Of a stretch of 64,000 bases of DNA, positions 8,275-17,112 are shown piece by piece. Numbering within the stretch: the stretch's first letter is position 1; each line of letters opens with the position of its first letter. A model generated the notes under the pieces. That model had not been told where the DNA came from, did not search any database, and saw nothing but the letters and a program-made list of their open reading frames with translations. The translations under genes and the position numbers were made by a program. The DNA is from Stygiobacter sp. RIFOXYC2_FULL_38_25. Lineage in GTDB: Bacteria; Bacteroidota; Ignavibacteria; Ignavibacteriales; Melioribacteraceae. The DNA lies in the NCBI GenBank assembly GCA_001803165.1, contig MHAZ01000006.1, forward strand, positions 311,428 through 375,427, read 5' to 3'.

Positions 8275-9405
8275 TTATCGGAAGTGTAACAAAAGCTCAT
8301 CGCAGACAACAAATCCTTTTGCCGTTAGAACTAATTTGCCGTTGGTCAAAGAAATCAATTCTTGAGCTATATATTCATCAATCGTGCTTTTATTTCTTTC
8401 ATACCAGTTATTTTCGAACTTGTGCTCTAATATATCCAAATCTAAACCCGAAGAACGCAGAGCCAGCATTACATATTCATCAAGCATTTGATCTTGCGTT
8501 AGAGTTTCTTCTCCGGCAACAGCGTTCCCTTTTTTGTTCATTGCATCAATGTAAAAACGGGTGCTGGAAAGATTCCACCAGCGCTTGCCGTTTGCAAATG
8601 AATGAGCAGAAGTGCCAAAGCTTAAATATTCTTTGTAATGCCAGTAAGCATTGTTATGTACACACTGAAAACCCGGCTTTGCGAAGTTGGAAACTTCATA
8701 TTGCTCAAAACCATTTGACGTGAGAAAATCAATTGTGAATTCGTAAAGGTCAGCATCGTGCTCTATGTCTTGCATTTTCACTTTGCCGTCGAGAACCATT
8801 TTGTTTAGAATTGTTCCCTGTTCCAAAATTAAGCTGTAAGCGGAAATGTGTTTTATAGGAAGCTTAATAGCTTCTTCTAAATTTTTCTTCCATTTCTCTT
8901 TTGTTTGGTTTGGGAGATTAAAAATCAAATCGAGGCTAAGATTTTCAAATCCTACTTCGTACGCATCACGTATAGTTTGTTTTGCCGTTTCCGAATCATG
9001 AATGCGCGTGAGAAATTTCAAATCGGTTTCATCGAATGATTGTATGCCTACGCTAATTCTGTTAATACCGGCATTCTTAAACTCACTAAGTTTCTGTTTT
9101 GTAACAGTTCCGGGATTTGTCTCAAGTGTAATTTCTGCATCATCATTCACAGAAAATTTTCTTTTCACTTCCTCAATTATTTCGCCAATGTAGCCAGCTT
9201 CCATTAAAGATGGAGTTCCGCCGCCAAAGAATATTGAGATGATCTTTCTTTGGTGAGCAAACTGTGTAGCGTAGTTTGCTATTTCTTTCTTCAGCACTGA
9301 AAGATAATTTGTAATGTTCTCATAAGTAATGATTGAATAAAAATCGCAGTAGATGCATTTGTGATCGCAGAAAGGAATGTGAATGTAGATCGCTGTTTCT
9401 ATCAT
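8275..9405 (-). CDS. hemW: Radical SAM heme chaperone HemW
   Basis: A 376-residue cytosolic radical-SAM protein of the HemW family (often mis-annotated as coproporphyrinogen III oxidase HemN), which binds and delivers heme. The 4Fe-4S motif CDHKCIYC (Cys13, Cys17, Cys20) is followed by DFYS as in HemW. It also has FFGGGTPSLM, the LETNPGTV strand and ISVGIQSFDE of the radical-SAM barrel. The C-terminal HemN_C region is present (HAFANGKRWWN-like segment to the end). The fourth Cys seen in true HemN (CxxxCxxCxC) is absent, which favours HemW. The ATG at 9405 has no strong ribosome site. It stands alone downstream of the DUF6588 gene with a terminator between. Confidence 0.9.
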   Translation of the reverse strand: MIETAIYIHIPFCDHKCIYCDFYSIITYENITNYLSVLKKEIANYATQFAHQRKIISIFFGGGTPSLMEAGYIGEIIEEVKRKFSVNDDAEITLETNPGTVTKQKLSEFKNAGINRISVGIQSFDETDLKFLTRIHDSETAKQTIRDAYEVGFENLSLDLIFNLPNQTKEKWKKNLEEAIKLPIKHISAYSLILEQGTILNKMVLDGKVKMQDIEHDADLYEFTIDFLTSNGFEQYEVSNFAKPGFQCVHNNAYWHYKEYLSFGTSAHSFANGKRWWNLSSTRFYIDAMNKKGNAVAGEETLTQDQMLDEYVMLALRSSGLDLDILEHKFENNWYERNKSTIDEYIAQELISLTNGKLVLTAKGFVVCDELLLHFR

Positions 9406-9435
9406 AAAAATGTTTTTCTTGAGAATTTAAAATGA

Positions 9436-9461
9436 AAAAGGAGCTTACCCAGCTCCCTTTT
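9436..9461 (-). terminator. Rho-independent terminator after the DUF6588 gene
   Basis: A minus-strand hairpin with GGAGCT/AGCTCC stem (9440-9445 and 9451-9456), extended by flanking A/T pairs, is followed on the minus strand by TTTTTCATTTT. It sits just past the stop at 9480. Confidence 0.7.
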
Positions 9462-9479
9462 CTTTGAGAGAATAAAAAA

Positions 9480-10538
9480 TTAAAAGCCGAATGAAATTCC
9501 GGCAGAAGCAGTTTTTGTTTTAGCAACTTTATAATCTGCATTAATATTTACAGCAGCAAGATGCAGTGTAAATCCAACTACAAAACCTGTTGTGTTTTCG
9601 CCTTCAAGTTCAAAAGATAATTTAGTTTTTGGGACTTGCACGCCGTTCACGGTTTCATTCGATTGATAATCGTAAGATACAGTCGTCTTACTGTTTTCGC
9701 TTACTAATCCGGCATAAGGAGTAATTGATATTACCAATCCGAAAGTCTTACTAACATAAAGTCCAAATTGATTTGCGGTACTTTCAAATATATCACCAAC
9801 TTTCATTTTTTGTGTGAAGTAACCAACACCAATATCAACCGGAAGCGGATTCGGGAACCACACACCGGGATTATGAATTGCGCCGATTCCGAAGAAAGTA
9901 AACTTGCCCATGTCCTCGATATCAACATCTGGCAAATAACGGAATGAAACATTTGTTCCCATTACTGTTCCAACAGTAAGTTGCGGTGCGGCAGTTGGAA
10001 ACACCGGAAGTTCATCCAAGAATCCTTTTACTGCTGTTACATCAAAATTTGTTTTAGCAAGATTTACACCTTGAACCGTTTTACCCGGGAAATTAATTTT
10101 CAAATATTCGTTTTTGCTGCCGACAATTGTCGGACCGGAGAAATTTACTTCGAGTTCTGTTTTCATTAACTCGTTCTTAAGCGATGCATATTGAGGGTTT
10201 GTACTTGAAACTCCGGATGAAGCCAAAATCTGATCAACTTGCGAGGAAGTGAAAAAGAATTTTCCGGAAGTGTTAAAGTTCTTGTTTTCATCTGAGAAGA
10301 AAGAACCCATTGCTGCAATCTTTACATCAAGATGAAAGCCAACTCTTGTTGCTGATGGAACTTGGGATACCCATCCGGAATTTAAATTTGAGCCAAATGC
10401 AGATATAACCGGAGCCACATAAGATTTGCCGGCAGTAGATGATAGTTTGGAAAGCGTTTCTTCGAGTGATTGTGCTTTAACCGAAAAAGATAAAATAAAA
10501 AGAACGGCAGCCATTAAACAAAACAGTTTTTTAAACAT
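9480..10538 (-). CDS. DUF6588 family outer-membrane-like protein
   Basis: The 352-residue product starts at the ATG at 10538, chosen because it begins a signal peptide (MFKKLFCLMAAVLFILSF, cleavage near KAQS) and sits after a full AAGGAGGAAAGC ribosome site. An upstream in-frame start at 10598 lacks both. Alternating hydrophobic strands, Gly/aromatic-rich C-terminal strands and a terminal AGISFGF suggest an outer-membrane beta-barrel. The YVAPVISAFGSNLNSGW and FFGIGAIHNPGVWFPNP stretches resemble the DUF6588 family of FCB bacteria. No known activity. Family assignment is from memory of the pattern, moderately sure. Confidence 0.7.
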   Translation of the reverse strand: MFKKLFCLMAAVLFILSFSVKAQSLEETLSKLSSTAGKSYVAPVISAFGSNLNSGWVSQVPSATRVGFHLDVKIAAMGSFFSDENKNFNTSGKFFFTSSQVDQILASSGVSSTNPQYASLKNELMKTELEVNFSGPTIVGSKNEYLKINFPGKTVQGVNLAKTNFDVTAVKGFLDELPVFPTAAPQLTVGTVMGTNVSFRYLPDVDIEDMGKFTFFGIGAIHNPGVWFPNPLPVDIGVGYFTQKMKVGDIFESTANQFGLYVSKTFGLVISITPYAGLVSENSKTTVSYDYQSNETVNGVQVPKTKLSFELEGENTTGFVVGFTLHLAAVNINADYKVAKTKTASAGISFGF

Positions 10539-10639
10539 GCTTTCCTCCTTGGGTTTATTTCTTTGAATAGAATTTACGTAAGATTCTTTTGCAAGCAAAG
10601 TAATATTTCTTTGGGATTTTTTGCGTGAGTAAGAGCAAA

Positions 10640-12352
10640 TTATTTTTTTGAAATACTCATTAGCTCGCGGGCACCGTTAAGCGCTGCCTCGGTAATTTCT
10701 TCCCCGCTCATCAGTTTGGCAACTTCTTCCACACGTTTCTCAGCATCAAGTTTACGAATCGAGCTTACAACCCGGTCAGCAGATTTTCTTTTTTCTACTG
10801 CGAAGTGAATATCTGCCAAACCTGCAATTTGAGGTAAATGTGTAATTGCAATTATTTGATGAACCGAAGCGAGTTCTTTTAATGTCTGTCCAACTTTTTG
10901 CGCAATTCGCCCGCTAACTCCGGTATCAATTTCATCAAAGATTAGAATCGGAAGTTTATCCGACTTTGCGAGTGTGGATTTAAGCGCGAGCATAATTCTC
11001 GATACTTCACCACCGGAAGCAACTTTAACAAGAGGCTTTGTATCTTCACCGGCGTTGGTGGAAATATAAAACTCAACTTCATCAATTCCATGATTGTTGA
11101 ATTTATATTTCTTTGATTCAACTTGAATGAAATTCTCCGAACCGGATTCTGCAGCTTCGTTTACAATTCTAACTTCGAACTGCGAATCCGCTATACCAAG
11201 GTTTTTTAGTGCTGCTTCAACTTCTTTCTTAACTTTTTTGGAAACAGAAATTCTTTCTGCGGAAAGTTCCTTTGCAATCGCACCACAAGATTTTCTGGAA
11301 GAATCAATCTGCCTTTGCAAATCTGATATGCGCTGAGAAAAGTTTTCCGCTAAATCAAACTCAGCGCCAATTTTTTCTCTATGCTCGATTACAGAATTTA
11401 CCGAGCCGCCATATTTTTTCTTGAGCAAAATTATTGCGCCGAGCCGGGCGCGTATTTCTTCCAACCTTTCCGGTTCAAGATCAATTTTATCTTTGTAACT
11501 TCTAACAAAACCGGAAACTTCATTCAGTAACGCTAAAGCAGAATCAAAATTGGCTAATGAATCTGCAAATGATTTATCAATCCTTTCAATCTCGGTTAGC
11601 TTATGTTTTACGGCGCCAAGTTGATCTGTTACAGAATTTTCGTTTTCGTAAAGCTCACTGTAAATATCTGATGTAATACTTAGCAGCTTTTCGGAGTTCT
11701 CTAGTATGTTTAATTCTTGAGCTAGTTTTTCTTCTTCATCAATCTGAGGATCAACAGCATCAATCTCTTTTATCTGAAATTGGTAAAGTTCACGTTTCTC
11801 TTTAAGTGCGCTTTCTTTTTCAAGAAGTTCTTTTATCTCTCTCTGTAAGGATAAAAGCTCATAATAGTTTTTAGAATACTCACTCAATCCGGCATCAAGA
11901 TTCGCAAAACCATCCAGCATTTCTATGTGTGTTTCCGTCCTCAATAACGATTGATGCTCGTGCTGCCCGTGAAGGTCAACGAGCAAATCGCCGGCTTCTT
12001 TAATTAGGTTCAGCGCTACCGGGGAATCATTTAGAAAACATCGGTTGGTTCCCTTCAAAGAAACTTCACGGCGGACTATCAGCTCATCAGCGAAATCAAG
12101 TTCATTCTGCTCACAAAACTTTTTTACTTTTTTATTCGAGGCTACTTCAAAAATTCCTTCAACTATAGATTTCTCCGCACCTTTGCGCACAACTTCTGTC
12201 GAAGCCCGCTCGCCGAGCAGCAAACCCATCGCGTCTATTAATATAGATTTCCCCGCTCCGGTTTCTCCTGTGATTATATTCAATCCTTTTTCGAATTGTA
12301 CTTCGATGTTTTCTATCAGAGCGTAATCTTTAATGAGAAGTGTTTTGAGCAT
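10640..12352 (-). CDS. recN: DNA repair protein RecN
   Basis: A 570-residue SMC-like ATPase acting in double-strand-break repair. The N-terminal Walker A is GETGAGKS (residues 29-36), followed by the DLHGQHEHQSLL signature, two long coiled-coil arms (about residues 160-370), then the ABC signature VASGGEVSRIMLALK and Walker B LPILIFDEIDTGVSG. The C-terminal ITHLPQIAGLADIHF is typical of RecN. Length is standard (about 550-570). The ATG at 12352 follows ATAGAAAAGT, a modest ribosome site. It is monocistronic, with noncoding debris upstream. Confidence 0.96.
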   Translation of the reverse strand: MLKTLLIKDYALIENIEVQFEKGLNIITGETGAGKSILIDAMGLLLGERASTEVVRKGAEKSIVEGIFEVASNKKVKKFCEQNELDFADELIVRREVSLKGTNRCFLNDSPVALNLIKEAGDLLVDLHGQHEHQSLLRTETHIEMLDGFANLDAGLSEYSKNYYELLSLQREIKELLEKESALKEKRELYQFQIKEIDAVDPQIDEEEKLAQELNILENSEKLLSITSDIYSELYENENSVTDQLGAVKHKLTEIERIDKSFADSLANFDSALALLNEVSGFVRSYKDKIDLEPERLEEIRARLGAIILLKKKYGGSVNSVIEHREKIGAEFDLAENFSQRISDLQRQIDSSRKSCGAIAKELSAERISVSKKVKKEVEAALKNLGIADSQFEVRIVNEAAESGSENFIQVESKKYKFNNHGIDEVEFYISTNAGEDTKPLVKVASGGEVSRIMLALKSTLAKSDKLPILIFDEIDTGVSGRIAQKVGQTLKELASVHQIIAITHLPQIAGLADIHFAVEKRKSADRVVSSIRKLDAEKRVEEVAKLMSGEEITEAALNGARELMSISKK

Positions 12353-12427
12353 ACTTTTCTATATAAATAAGTTGGATGCGAATATTGGGAATGGCGGAGT
12401 AAGTAGCAAGTGGGTATGAGTGAAGAG

Positions 12428-12598
12428 TTATGAACGAAGAGGGAAGAATTCACGAATTGGGAATTTGTTAGCACTACTTTGTCCATTGCAGTAGATATTA
12501 TCATTATGCCCGCCCATAAAGTTTTCAAGATCTTCAGTCATTCCAGTGTACTGAAAACCTTCAGAACTCTTTATAACGTAAACAGTATACTTTTTCAT
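12428..12598 (-). pseudogene. GIY-YIG endonuclease remnant
   Basis: The frame from ATG 12598 begins MKKYTVYVIKSSEGFQYTG, the start of a small GIY-YIG (UvrC-like, YhbQ/URI type) nuclease with YVI and YTG standing for the GIY...YIG pair. It continues MTEDLENFMGGHND and then loses similarity, ending in unrelated residues about 20 residues later. Complete members have about 80-95 residues including a downstream catalytic Glu, which is missing here. The DNA after the break (about 12420-12480) is low-complexity spacer like that at the window start. Best read as a truncated, dead gene. Confidence 0.65.
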
Positions 12599-12611
12599 GC
12601 CGGTATATAAC

Positions 12612-12635
12612 AAAAAATCCGGCAAAAGCCGGATT
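12612..12635 (-). terminator. Terminator downstream of the broken tRNA copy
   Basis: AATCCGGC (12616-12623), loop AAAA, GCCGGATT (12628-12635), followed on the minus strand by a run of six T. It lies beyond the partial tRNA copy and probably once ended its transcript. Confidence 0.7.
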
Positions 12636-12646
12636 CTTAGTTTTTT

Positions 12647-12697
12647 GTAGCGGGGCTAGTCCGCCTTGGGCGGATTGAACCTAGAACCTTCAGGTTA
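12647..12697 (-). pseudogene. Partial tRNA-fMet copy with a hairpin inserted in its T-loop
   Basis: This segment repeats the 3' half of the intact tRNA-fMet next door. 12648-12659 equals 12778-12789, and 12675-12691 equals 12793-12809. Five further bases match before similarity stops near the anticodon. Between the two blocks, three T-loop bases are replaced by a 15-nt perfect hairpin (12660-12674, TCCGCC arms). There is no anticodon stem or 5' half, so it cannot be a functional tRNA. Confidence 0.75.
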
Positions 12698-12745
12698 CTA
12701 CTTGTGATTATATAGACGCTATTTCTTGATAAGCTTTTAAAACAG

Positions 12746-12771
12746 AAAGAGACTGCATTCACAGTCTCTTT
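12746..12771 (-). terminator. Terminator of tRNA-fMet
   Basis: AAAGAGACTG (12746-12755) pairs with CAGTCTCTTT (12762-12771) around a six-base loop, directly after the tRNA 3' end on the minus strand. It is followed by CTGTTTT, a partial T tract. Confidence 0.65.
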
Positions 12772-12777
12772 TGCTAG

Positions 12778-12850
<73 letters not shown>

Positions 12851-12934
12851 GTGTATTTTCAAATTTCGGGTCGAAATATATCTAAGAAACACCCCTCTGT
12901 CAAATATAGTTTCGGCTTACAGTAAAAGAAGTGA

Positions 12935-13384
12935 TTACGTTTTCTTTTCGCTCTTTAATCGGCTTCCAAAGTAAACACCAACTGCACCAATTATAGGATT
13001 CAGAATTAAAATAAATGGCGGCTGCTGTGCTCTTTGCATTGCATCCATGTTACCAACAGAACCTTCTCTCGGTTTATGTGCATATTCGTTTGGAGTGGTT
13101 AATGTAGGGACAGCCATTGCAATTCCCAGAATAAAAACGATTCCAGCCAAAACGATTGAGGTATTGCGGTTTTTTGCTATAAGTTGACAAATGAATCCGC
13201 CAATAACTGCGGCTAGTAAACTTAAAACTATACTGCTGAAAATCCATGTTAGGCTTACCTGATAAGATTGGGGAACGAATGAACCTTCGGGACCAAGAAT
13301 TAGATAAAGTACAGTAAAGCTCACAAATACAATAATCGCCATCGAAAGGTATCCCGCCAAAACAGCAAGTATTTTTTTACCCAT
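12935..13384 (-). CDS. Small multi-pass membrane protein, function unknown
   Basis: A 149-residue protein with four predicted membrane segments (about residues 5-27, 42-64, 72-90 and 115-133). The ATG at 13384 follows AAAGGGAGAAC, a good ribosome site, whereas an upstream in-frame start at 13429 would only add a polar leader. The third and fourth segments are separated by a polar stretch with MDAMQRAQQ. No family recognised. It is transcribed toward tRNA-fMet and is probably monocistronic. Confidence 0.7.
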   Translation of the reverse strand: MGKKILAVLAGYLSMAIIVFVSFTVLYLILGPEGSFVPQSYQVSLTWIFSSIVLSLLAAVIGGFICQLIAKNRNTSIVLAGIVFILGIAMAVPTLTTPNEYAHKPREGSVGNMDAMQRAQQPPFILILNPIIGAVGVYFGSRLKSEKKT

Positions 13385-13814
13385 GTTCTCCCTTTCTAAT
13401 TTTAATTGATATATATGAAAGTTAGACAAATAATTTTAAGAATTCAAAATTGAACTCATTGATTGCAATCACTGTTTTGATAATTGCTAGTGCATAGATT
13501 TGAACAGCAAAAAAGGAAAACAATGTTTAGTTGGATTTTATTAATTGTCTTGTTAGTAGTAATTATTGTTTCTCTGACAAAGGCAATCAGCATACTCAAA
13601 GAATTAAACTCGGGAAACGATTAGCCTATAATCTAAAACCGAAATACACCGCCTCTCGAAAGACTATTCTATCCAAAGAATTTTACACATCCCCTATTCA
13701 TGTGGTTTTTAAAAATCAGCGCAACTTTAGCTGAAACCTTGCCGTCTCAATACACAGAAGCGAATAAAGAAAAGTTCGCAAAATCATAAAACTAAAAAGA
13801 ATGTGAGGCAGAAA
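13385..13814. other. Intergenic region between divergent genes, with one short ORF
   Basis: About 430 bases separate the divergently transcribed membrane protein and HEAT-repeat genes. The only coding candidate seen is the 33-codon membrane peptide at 13523-13624. The remainder is AT-rich, with no tRNA, riboswitch or repeat that I can recognise, and presumably contains both promoters. Confidence 0.5.
13523..13624 (+). CDS. 33-residue single-pass membrane peptide
   Basis: The ATG at 13523 is preceded by AAAAAAGGAAAACA, an acceptable ribosome site. The peptide starts MFSWILLIVLLVVIIVSLTK, a single hydrophobic helix of about 16 residues, then a short amphipathic charged tail (ISILKELNSGND) and TAG at 13622. 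Length and composition resemble small membrane regulators, but no family is recognised. The unbroken hydrophobic stretch and upstream site make it more likely real than chance. No other gene explains this stretch. Confidence 0.5.
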   Translation: MFSWILLIVLLVVIIVSLTKAISILKELNSGND

Positions 13815-14270
13815 ATGAAAGCAAAATTAACTTTGGCAACAGTTCTTCTTGCTGCTTTACTATTCACAAACTTCTCTTATGCGGAAGTGAATAAGACTAA
13901 CAAAAAAGCCAATACATACGAATCAATTGAAGAAAACAGATTAATCGGATTGGCATCAGACAATGAAGGCGTTCGCACCAGTGCCGCTTTTAATCTCGGC
14001 GAAATGAAATCTGAAAAAGCTGTTATTCCGCTAATCAATAGATTGCGTGAAGGAACAAGCGAGGAAGAAAGAATTATTGCAGCTCTTTCATTAATTAAAA
14101 TAGGCGATCCGCGCGGTGCATTTATGGTTGGAAGAACAGCTAAATATTGCGATTGCGCAAGACTAAGTTACTTCTGCGAAAAATTTTATCAATCATATCT
14201 AAACAGTAAAACCGGCGAAGAAAAGAAAGAGATTCAAAAAAATTGGGATGGATATGCTTCAGCAAATTAA
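13815..14270 (+). CDS. Secreted HEAT-repeat protein
   Basis: A 151-residue protein starting at the ATG at 13815 with a signal peptide (MKAKLTLATVLLAALLF, cleavage near SYA). About three HEAT/PBS-lyase-like helical repeats follow: ENRLIGLASDNEGVRTSAAF, then EKAVIPLINRL and EERIIAALSLIKIGDPRGAF. Such repeats usually mediate protein contacts, and the partner is unknown. A GTG at 13803 in frame is less likely as a start. The C-terminal part has three cysteines (CDCARLSYFC), perhaps disulfide bonded in the periplasm. It ends just before a strong shared terminator. Confidence 0.75.
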   Translation: MKAKLTLATVLLAALLFTNFSYAEVNKTNKKANTYESIEENRLIGLASDNEGVRTSAAFNLGEMKSEKAVIPLINRLREGTSEEERIIAALSLIKIGDPRGAFMVGRTAKYCDCARLSYFCEKFYQSYLNSKTGEEKKEIQKNWDGYASAN

Positions 14271-14280
14271 TTTAACCGGA

Positions 14281-14313
14281 AATACCGGCTGCTTGTACCA
14301 GCCGGTATTTTTT
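14281..14313. terminator. Bidirectional terminator between convergent genes
   Basis: An 11-bp perfect stem AATACCGGCTG (14281-14291) / CAGCCGGTATT (14299-14309) with a 7-nt loop. It is followed by TTTT on the plus strand, between the HEAT-repeat gene and the convergent beta-CASP gene. Confidence 0.85.
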
Positions 14314-15684
14314 CTATACTAAGCTAATTTGTTTACCAGGTTCCGCCGAATACAACTTAATAGATTTTTTTTGTTCCAGTAAATGATAACCAATCCAATT
14401 CTTAGCCTCAGTTTCTCCGTGTAGTAAAATTATTTTTGAAGCATTAGATTTTTTGGCAATCGTAAGTAAATCTTCTCTTCTTGAATGAGATGGAAAATAG
14501 AATCGTTCAATTTCACAAAGAACTTTTTGCTGCTCGCTTGTCTCACTTAAAAGTATATTCTCCCCTTTTTTTGCATTCATAATTTTATACCCTGGCGTTT
14601 CTATATCCATGTAGCCCACTCCAAAAATTCCAAAGTTGCTTTGCTTTAACCAGTATTCAGCTAACTTATAAGATGTTGTACCGCGCAGTATCATTCCACT
14701 TGAAGCAATAACGATTCCGGGATTTTTCTTAAATATATTCAAGTCTTCAACATCTAAAACATTATTCTGTGGAATATCTTTGAGAACAAGTTCTTTGTTG
14801 CAGTAATTAACTAAGTATCGGTTTCTATCGTAGATGTTAGATATTTCTTTGCCGATTCCGCCGGTGTAGATTGTTGCTTCAGTTAGAATTTTTCTCTGCA
14901 TTAAATTGTAAACGGTAGCTAATAATTCTTGAGTTTTGCCAAGCGCAAATACCGGAACGAGAACAGAGCCACCGCTATGCAGAACTTTATTTGCGTGTTT
15001 TGCAAATCTTTTTGCTTCGCCCCCCCAGCCTCCAAGTTTTTCAGAATCTGTAGCACCGTAAGTTGTCTCTGTAAGAAGGATAGAAGAATTAGCGAAAGGT
15101 GAAATATCCGCGCCTTGCATTAATGTTTGGTTGGAAAGATTAATGTCTCCGGTGTAAACAATTTTTTGTCCGGCAATTTCAATAATTACGGATGCTGCAC
15201 CGAGAATATGCCCGGCATCGGTGAGAGTAATTTTTATTTTTTCATTTAGCGAATGTCTCAATCCGCAGAGTTCGAATGATTTATTGTACTCAATATCACG
15301 CATGGATTTTACGAGCAAATCAATTTCTTCGTGAGTGTAATTCCGCAATCCTTCTTCTAAGGAAATTTCTTGAGCCAAAATATTTGCTGCGTTGTGCAGA
15401 GTTAAATCAGCAATTTCTTTTGTCTGATAAGTAGAATAGATAATAACATGCGGGAACTCTTGAACAAGAAATGGAAGTGCCCCGATATGATCTTGATGCG
15501 CATGACTGATGATTGCGAAATCGAGAGGTTCGTTTTTAATGAGATCAAACTGTGGGAGTGACTCTTTACCTTTTTTACGCGGGTGAGCTCCGCAATCTAA
15601 AAGTAAGCCGGTGCCAAAAATATTGAGGTAAAAACAATTAGCGCCGACATCATCGGCGCCACCTAAAGCTAAAAATTTTATCAT
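14314..15684 (-). CDS. Metallo-beta-lactamase/beta-CASP family ribonuclease
   Basis: A 456-residue cytosolic protein with the zinc motif HAHQDH at residues 61-66. A second-half beta-CASP domain includes LTETTYGATDSEK, a GSVLVPVFALGKTQE helix and the SSGMILRGTT motif, ending with an LHGETEA motif. This layout is that of the CPSF73-like RNA-processing MBL family rather than of small MBL hydrolases. It probably cleaves RNA, with the exact substrate unknown. The ATG at 15684 directly follows AAGTGAG, five bases after the preceding gene's stop, so the two are likely co-transcribed. Confidence 0.85.
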   Translation of the reverse strand: MIKFLALGGADDVGANCFYLNIFGTGLLLDCGAHPRKKGKESLPQFDLIKNEPLDFAIISHAHQDHIGALPFLVQEFPHVIIYSTYQTKEIADLTLHNAANILAQEISLEEGLRNYTHEEIDLLVKSMRDIEYNKSFELCGLRHSLNEKIKITLTDAGHILGAASVIIEIAGQKIVYTGDINLSNQTLMQGADISPFANSSILLTETTYGATDSEKLGGWGGEAKRFAKHANKVLHSGGSVLVPVFALGKTQELLATVYNLMQRKILTEATIYTGGIGKEISNIYDRNRYLVNYCNKELVLKDIPQNNVLDVEDLNIFKKNPGIVIASSGMILRGTTSYKLAEYWLKQSNFGIFGVGYMDIETPGYKIMNAKKGENILLSETSEQQKVLCEIERFYFPSHSRREDLLTIAKKSNASKIILLHGETEAKNWIGYHLLEQKKSIKLYSAEPGKQISLV

Positions 15685-15689
15685 CTCAC

Positions 15690-16619
15690 TTACTTATAAA
15701 ACTCATACTTGTACTGCGCATGAAAAGCAGCCTTTTCGGAATTGTCATATCTAATTTCATCATTCTGCAAACCGTTTTCGAGGTAACTGAACGCAACACG
15801 GTATTGGCGCGCACCATCGGCAGTAAACATTTTATCTTCAAGAATGTCATGAGCATCATTATAATTAACCACCCGTTTCGTTTGAGGCGTTTTGATCTCA
15901 GCAATGTTTCCATTTTTATCGTACGAATAATCAACCGAATATGAGCCGGAGAGTTCCTTAAAATCCTCTCGGGTGAGTTTGCCGGCTTCATCGTAAACAA
16001 AAGTAATTTCTCTTTGAACTGAACCGTCTTTCCCGTAAACAGTAGTAGTTTTAGCAGAACCGTTTTCAAAAACGTTTACGTAACGCCCAAACATTTTTTT
16101 ATTCTTATCATAGCTTTTTGATTCAATCAGATTGTTCTCTTTATCATAAGTAAAGACAACTCTCATATCCCCGCGCTTTTTATCAAACAGTTTTCTTTCA
16201 ATTTCATTACCGGCTCTATCGTATTTAGATTCTCTTCTGCCAACCACTATATTTTCTGCATTTCGTGTTTCCATTTTCAAAATTCTTCCCTTGGCATCAT
16301 ACTTAAAAATGTATCTGAGGTCAATCATTTCGCTCCGGATGTATCTTGTTAGTTCTTTGCGCTTTCCGTTTTTATCGAATGTTAGTTTTTCTACCAAAGT
16401 TTTTTCTTGGGGGACTTTTCCATCTGCGTCAAAAAAGCCGGCATATCTTAACCGGGTTTTTATTTTCGATGCCTTAGCTTTGTCTAACTCACGAGTAGAT
16501 TGCTCAACGAAATCATTCTTGCCTCTTTTGAATTCTTCCAAGTTTTGAGCTAAGGAAACACCTTTTGAGAAAAGCAGAACCGAAGAAATAAAAATAAACA
16601 TGGTTAATTTGTTTCTCAT
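15690..16619 (-). CDS. Secreted YD/RHS-like repeat protein
   Basis: A 309-residue protein. The ATG at 16619 is chosen for its AGAAGGAG ribosome site and the signal peptide MRNKLTMFIFISSVLLF, ending near SLAQ. The upstream frame to 16694 is a basic leader without a signal. The body is a series of roughly 20-residue repeats of the form FTYDKENNLIESKSYDKNKK and YSYDKNGNIAEIKT, i.e. YD/RHS-like beta-hairpins or toast-rack repeats. These likely form an extended beta structure outside the cytoplasm. There is no toxin C-terminus, so it is not an RHS toxin. Function unknown. Confidence 0.7.
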   Translation of the reverse strand: MRNKLTMFIFISSVLLFSKGVSLAQNLEEFKRGKNDFVEQSTRELDKAKASKIKTRLRYAGFFDADGKVPQEKTLVEKLTFDKNGKRKELTRYIRSEMIDLRYIFKYDAKGRILKMETRNAENIVVGRRESKYDRAGNEIERKLFDKKRGDMRVVFTYDKENNLIESKSYDKNKKMFGRYVNVFENGSAKTTTVYGKDGSVQREITFVYDEAGKLTREDFKELSGSYSVDYSYDKNGNIAEIKTPQTKRVVNYNDAHDILEDKMFTADGARQYRVAFSYLENGLQNDEIRYDNSEKAAFHAQYKYEFYK

Positions 16620-16638
16620 AAAACTCCTTCTGTGAAAT

Positions 16639-17112
16639 CTATTTTTTGCACGTTTGGGTTGAAGATTCTTTTTCTTTTTTAACTTGAACGGCAAGATTAT
16701 TTATTTCTTCACTACTAAGCGCGTTTTGAATTTCTTCGAACCATTCTCGTTCTTCCAGCCGAACATGGTTATCGAGCAGAAGCCCAAATTCGTTTAGCGT
16801 GGTTTCCAGTTCCATATTTTTGGAAATTTTGCCAATCAAGTTTTCAATTTGCTTATGTTCTAAAATTATCCGCTTACAAAGTTCCTTGAGTCTTATAGAT
16901 TTATTTTCGGCAAGAGGAACTAACAGTTTCTCTTCCAGATTAAAATGCGGTTTTAGTTCACTTTCCCATTTTTCAAGAACTAGTTTTGCTTTGCCGGCAA
17001 CCGTTGTAGGCATTCCTTTATATTCCGGCGAATTAATTTTACAAATCTGAGCAAGTATTAATGCTTGATGATGATCTTTTGAGAATTCCACCAAAACAAA
17101 ATGTCTTTTCAT
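16639..17112 (-). CDS. Hemerythrin-like domain protein
   Basis: A 157-residue four-helix hemerythrin-type protein. His14-His15 (KDHHQAL), HFNLEEKLL, EHKQIENLI and HVRLEEREWFEEI supply the His/Glu set that binds a di-iron centre in this family, known for O2 or redox/NO sensing and iron storage. Its ATG overlaps the stop of the upstream YihY gene by four bases (ATGA), so it is translationally coupled to it. Soluble, with no signal peptide. The partner or physiological role cannot be deduced. Confidence 0.85.
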   Translation of the reverse strand: MKRHFVLVEFSKDHHQALILAQICKINSPEYKGMPTTVAGKAKLVLEKWESELKPHFNLEEKLLVPLAENKSIRLKELCKRIILEHKQIENLIGKISKNMELETTLNEFGLLLDNHVRLEEREWFEEIQNALSSEEINNLAVQVKKEKESSTQTCKK

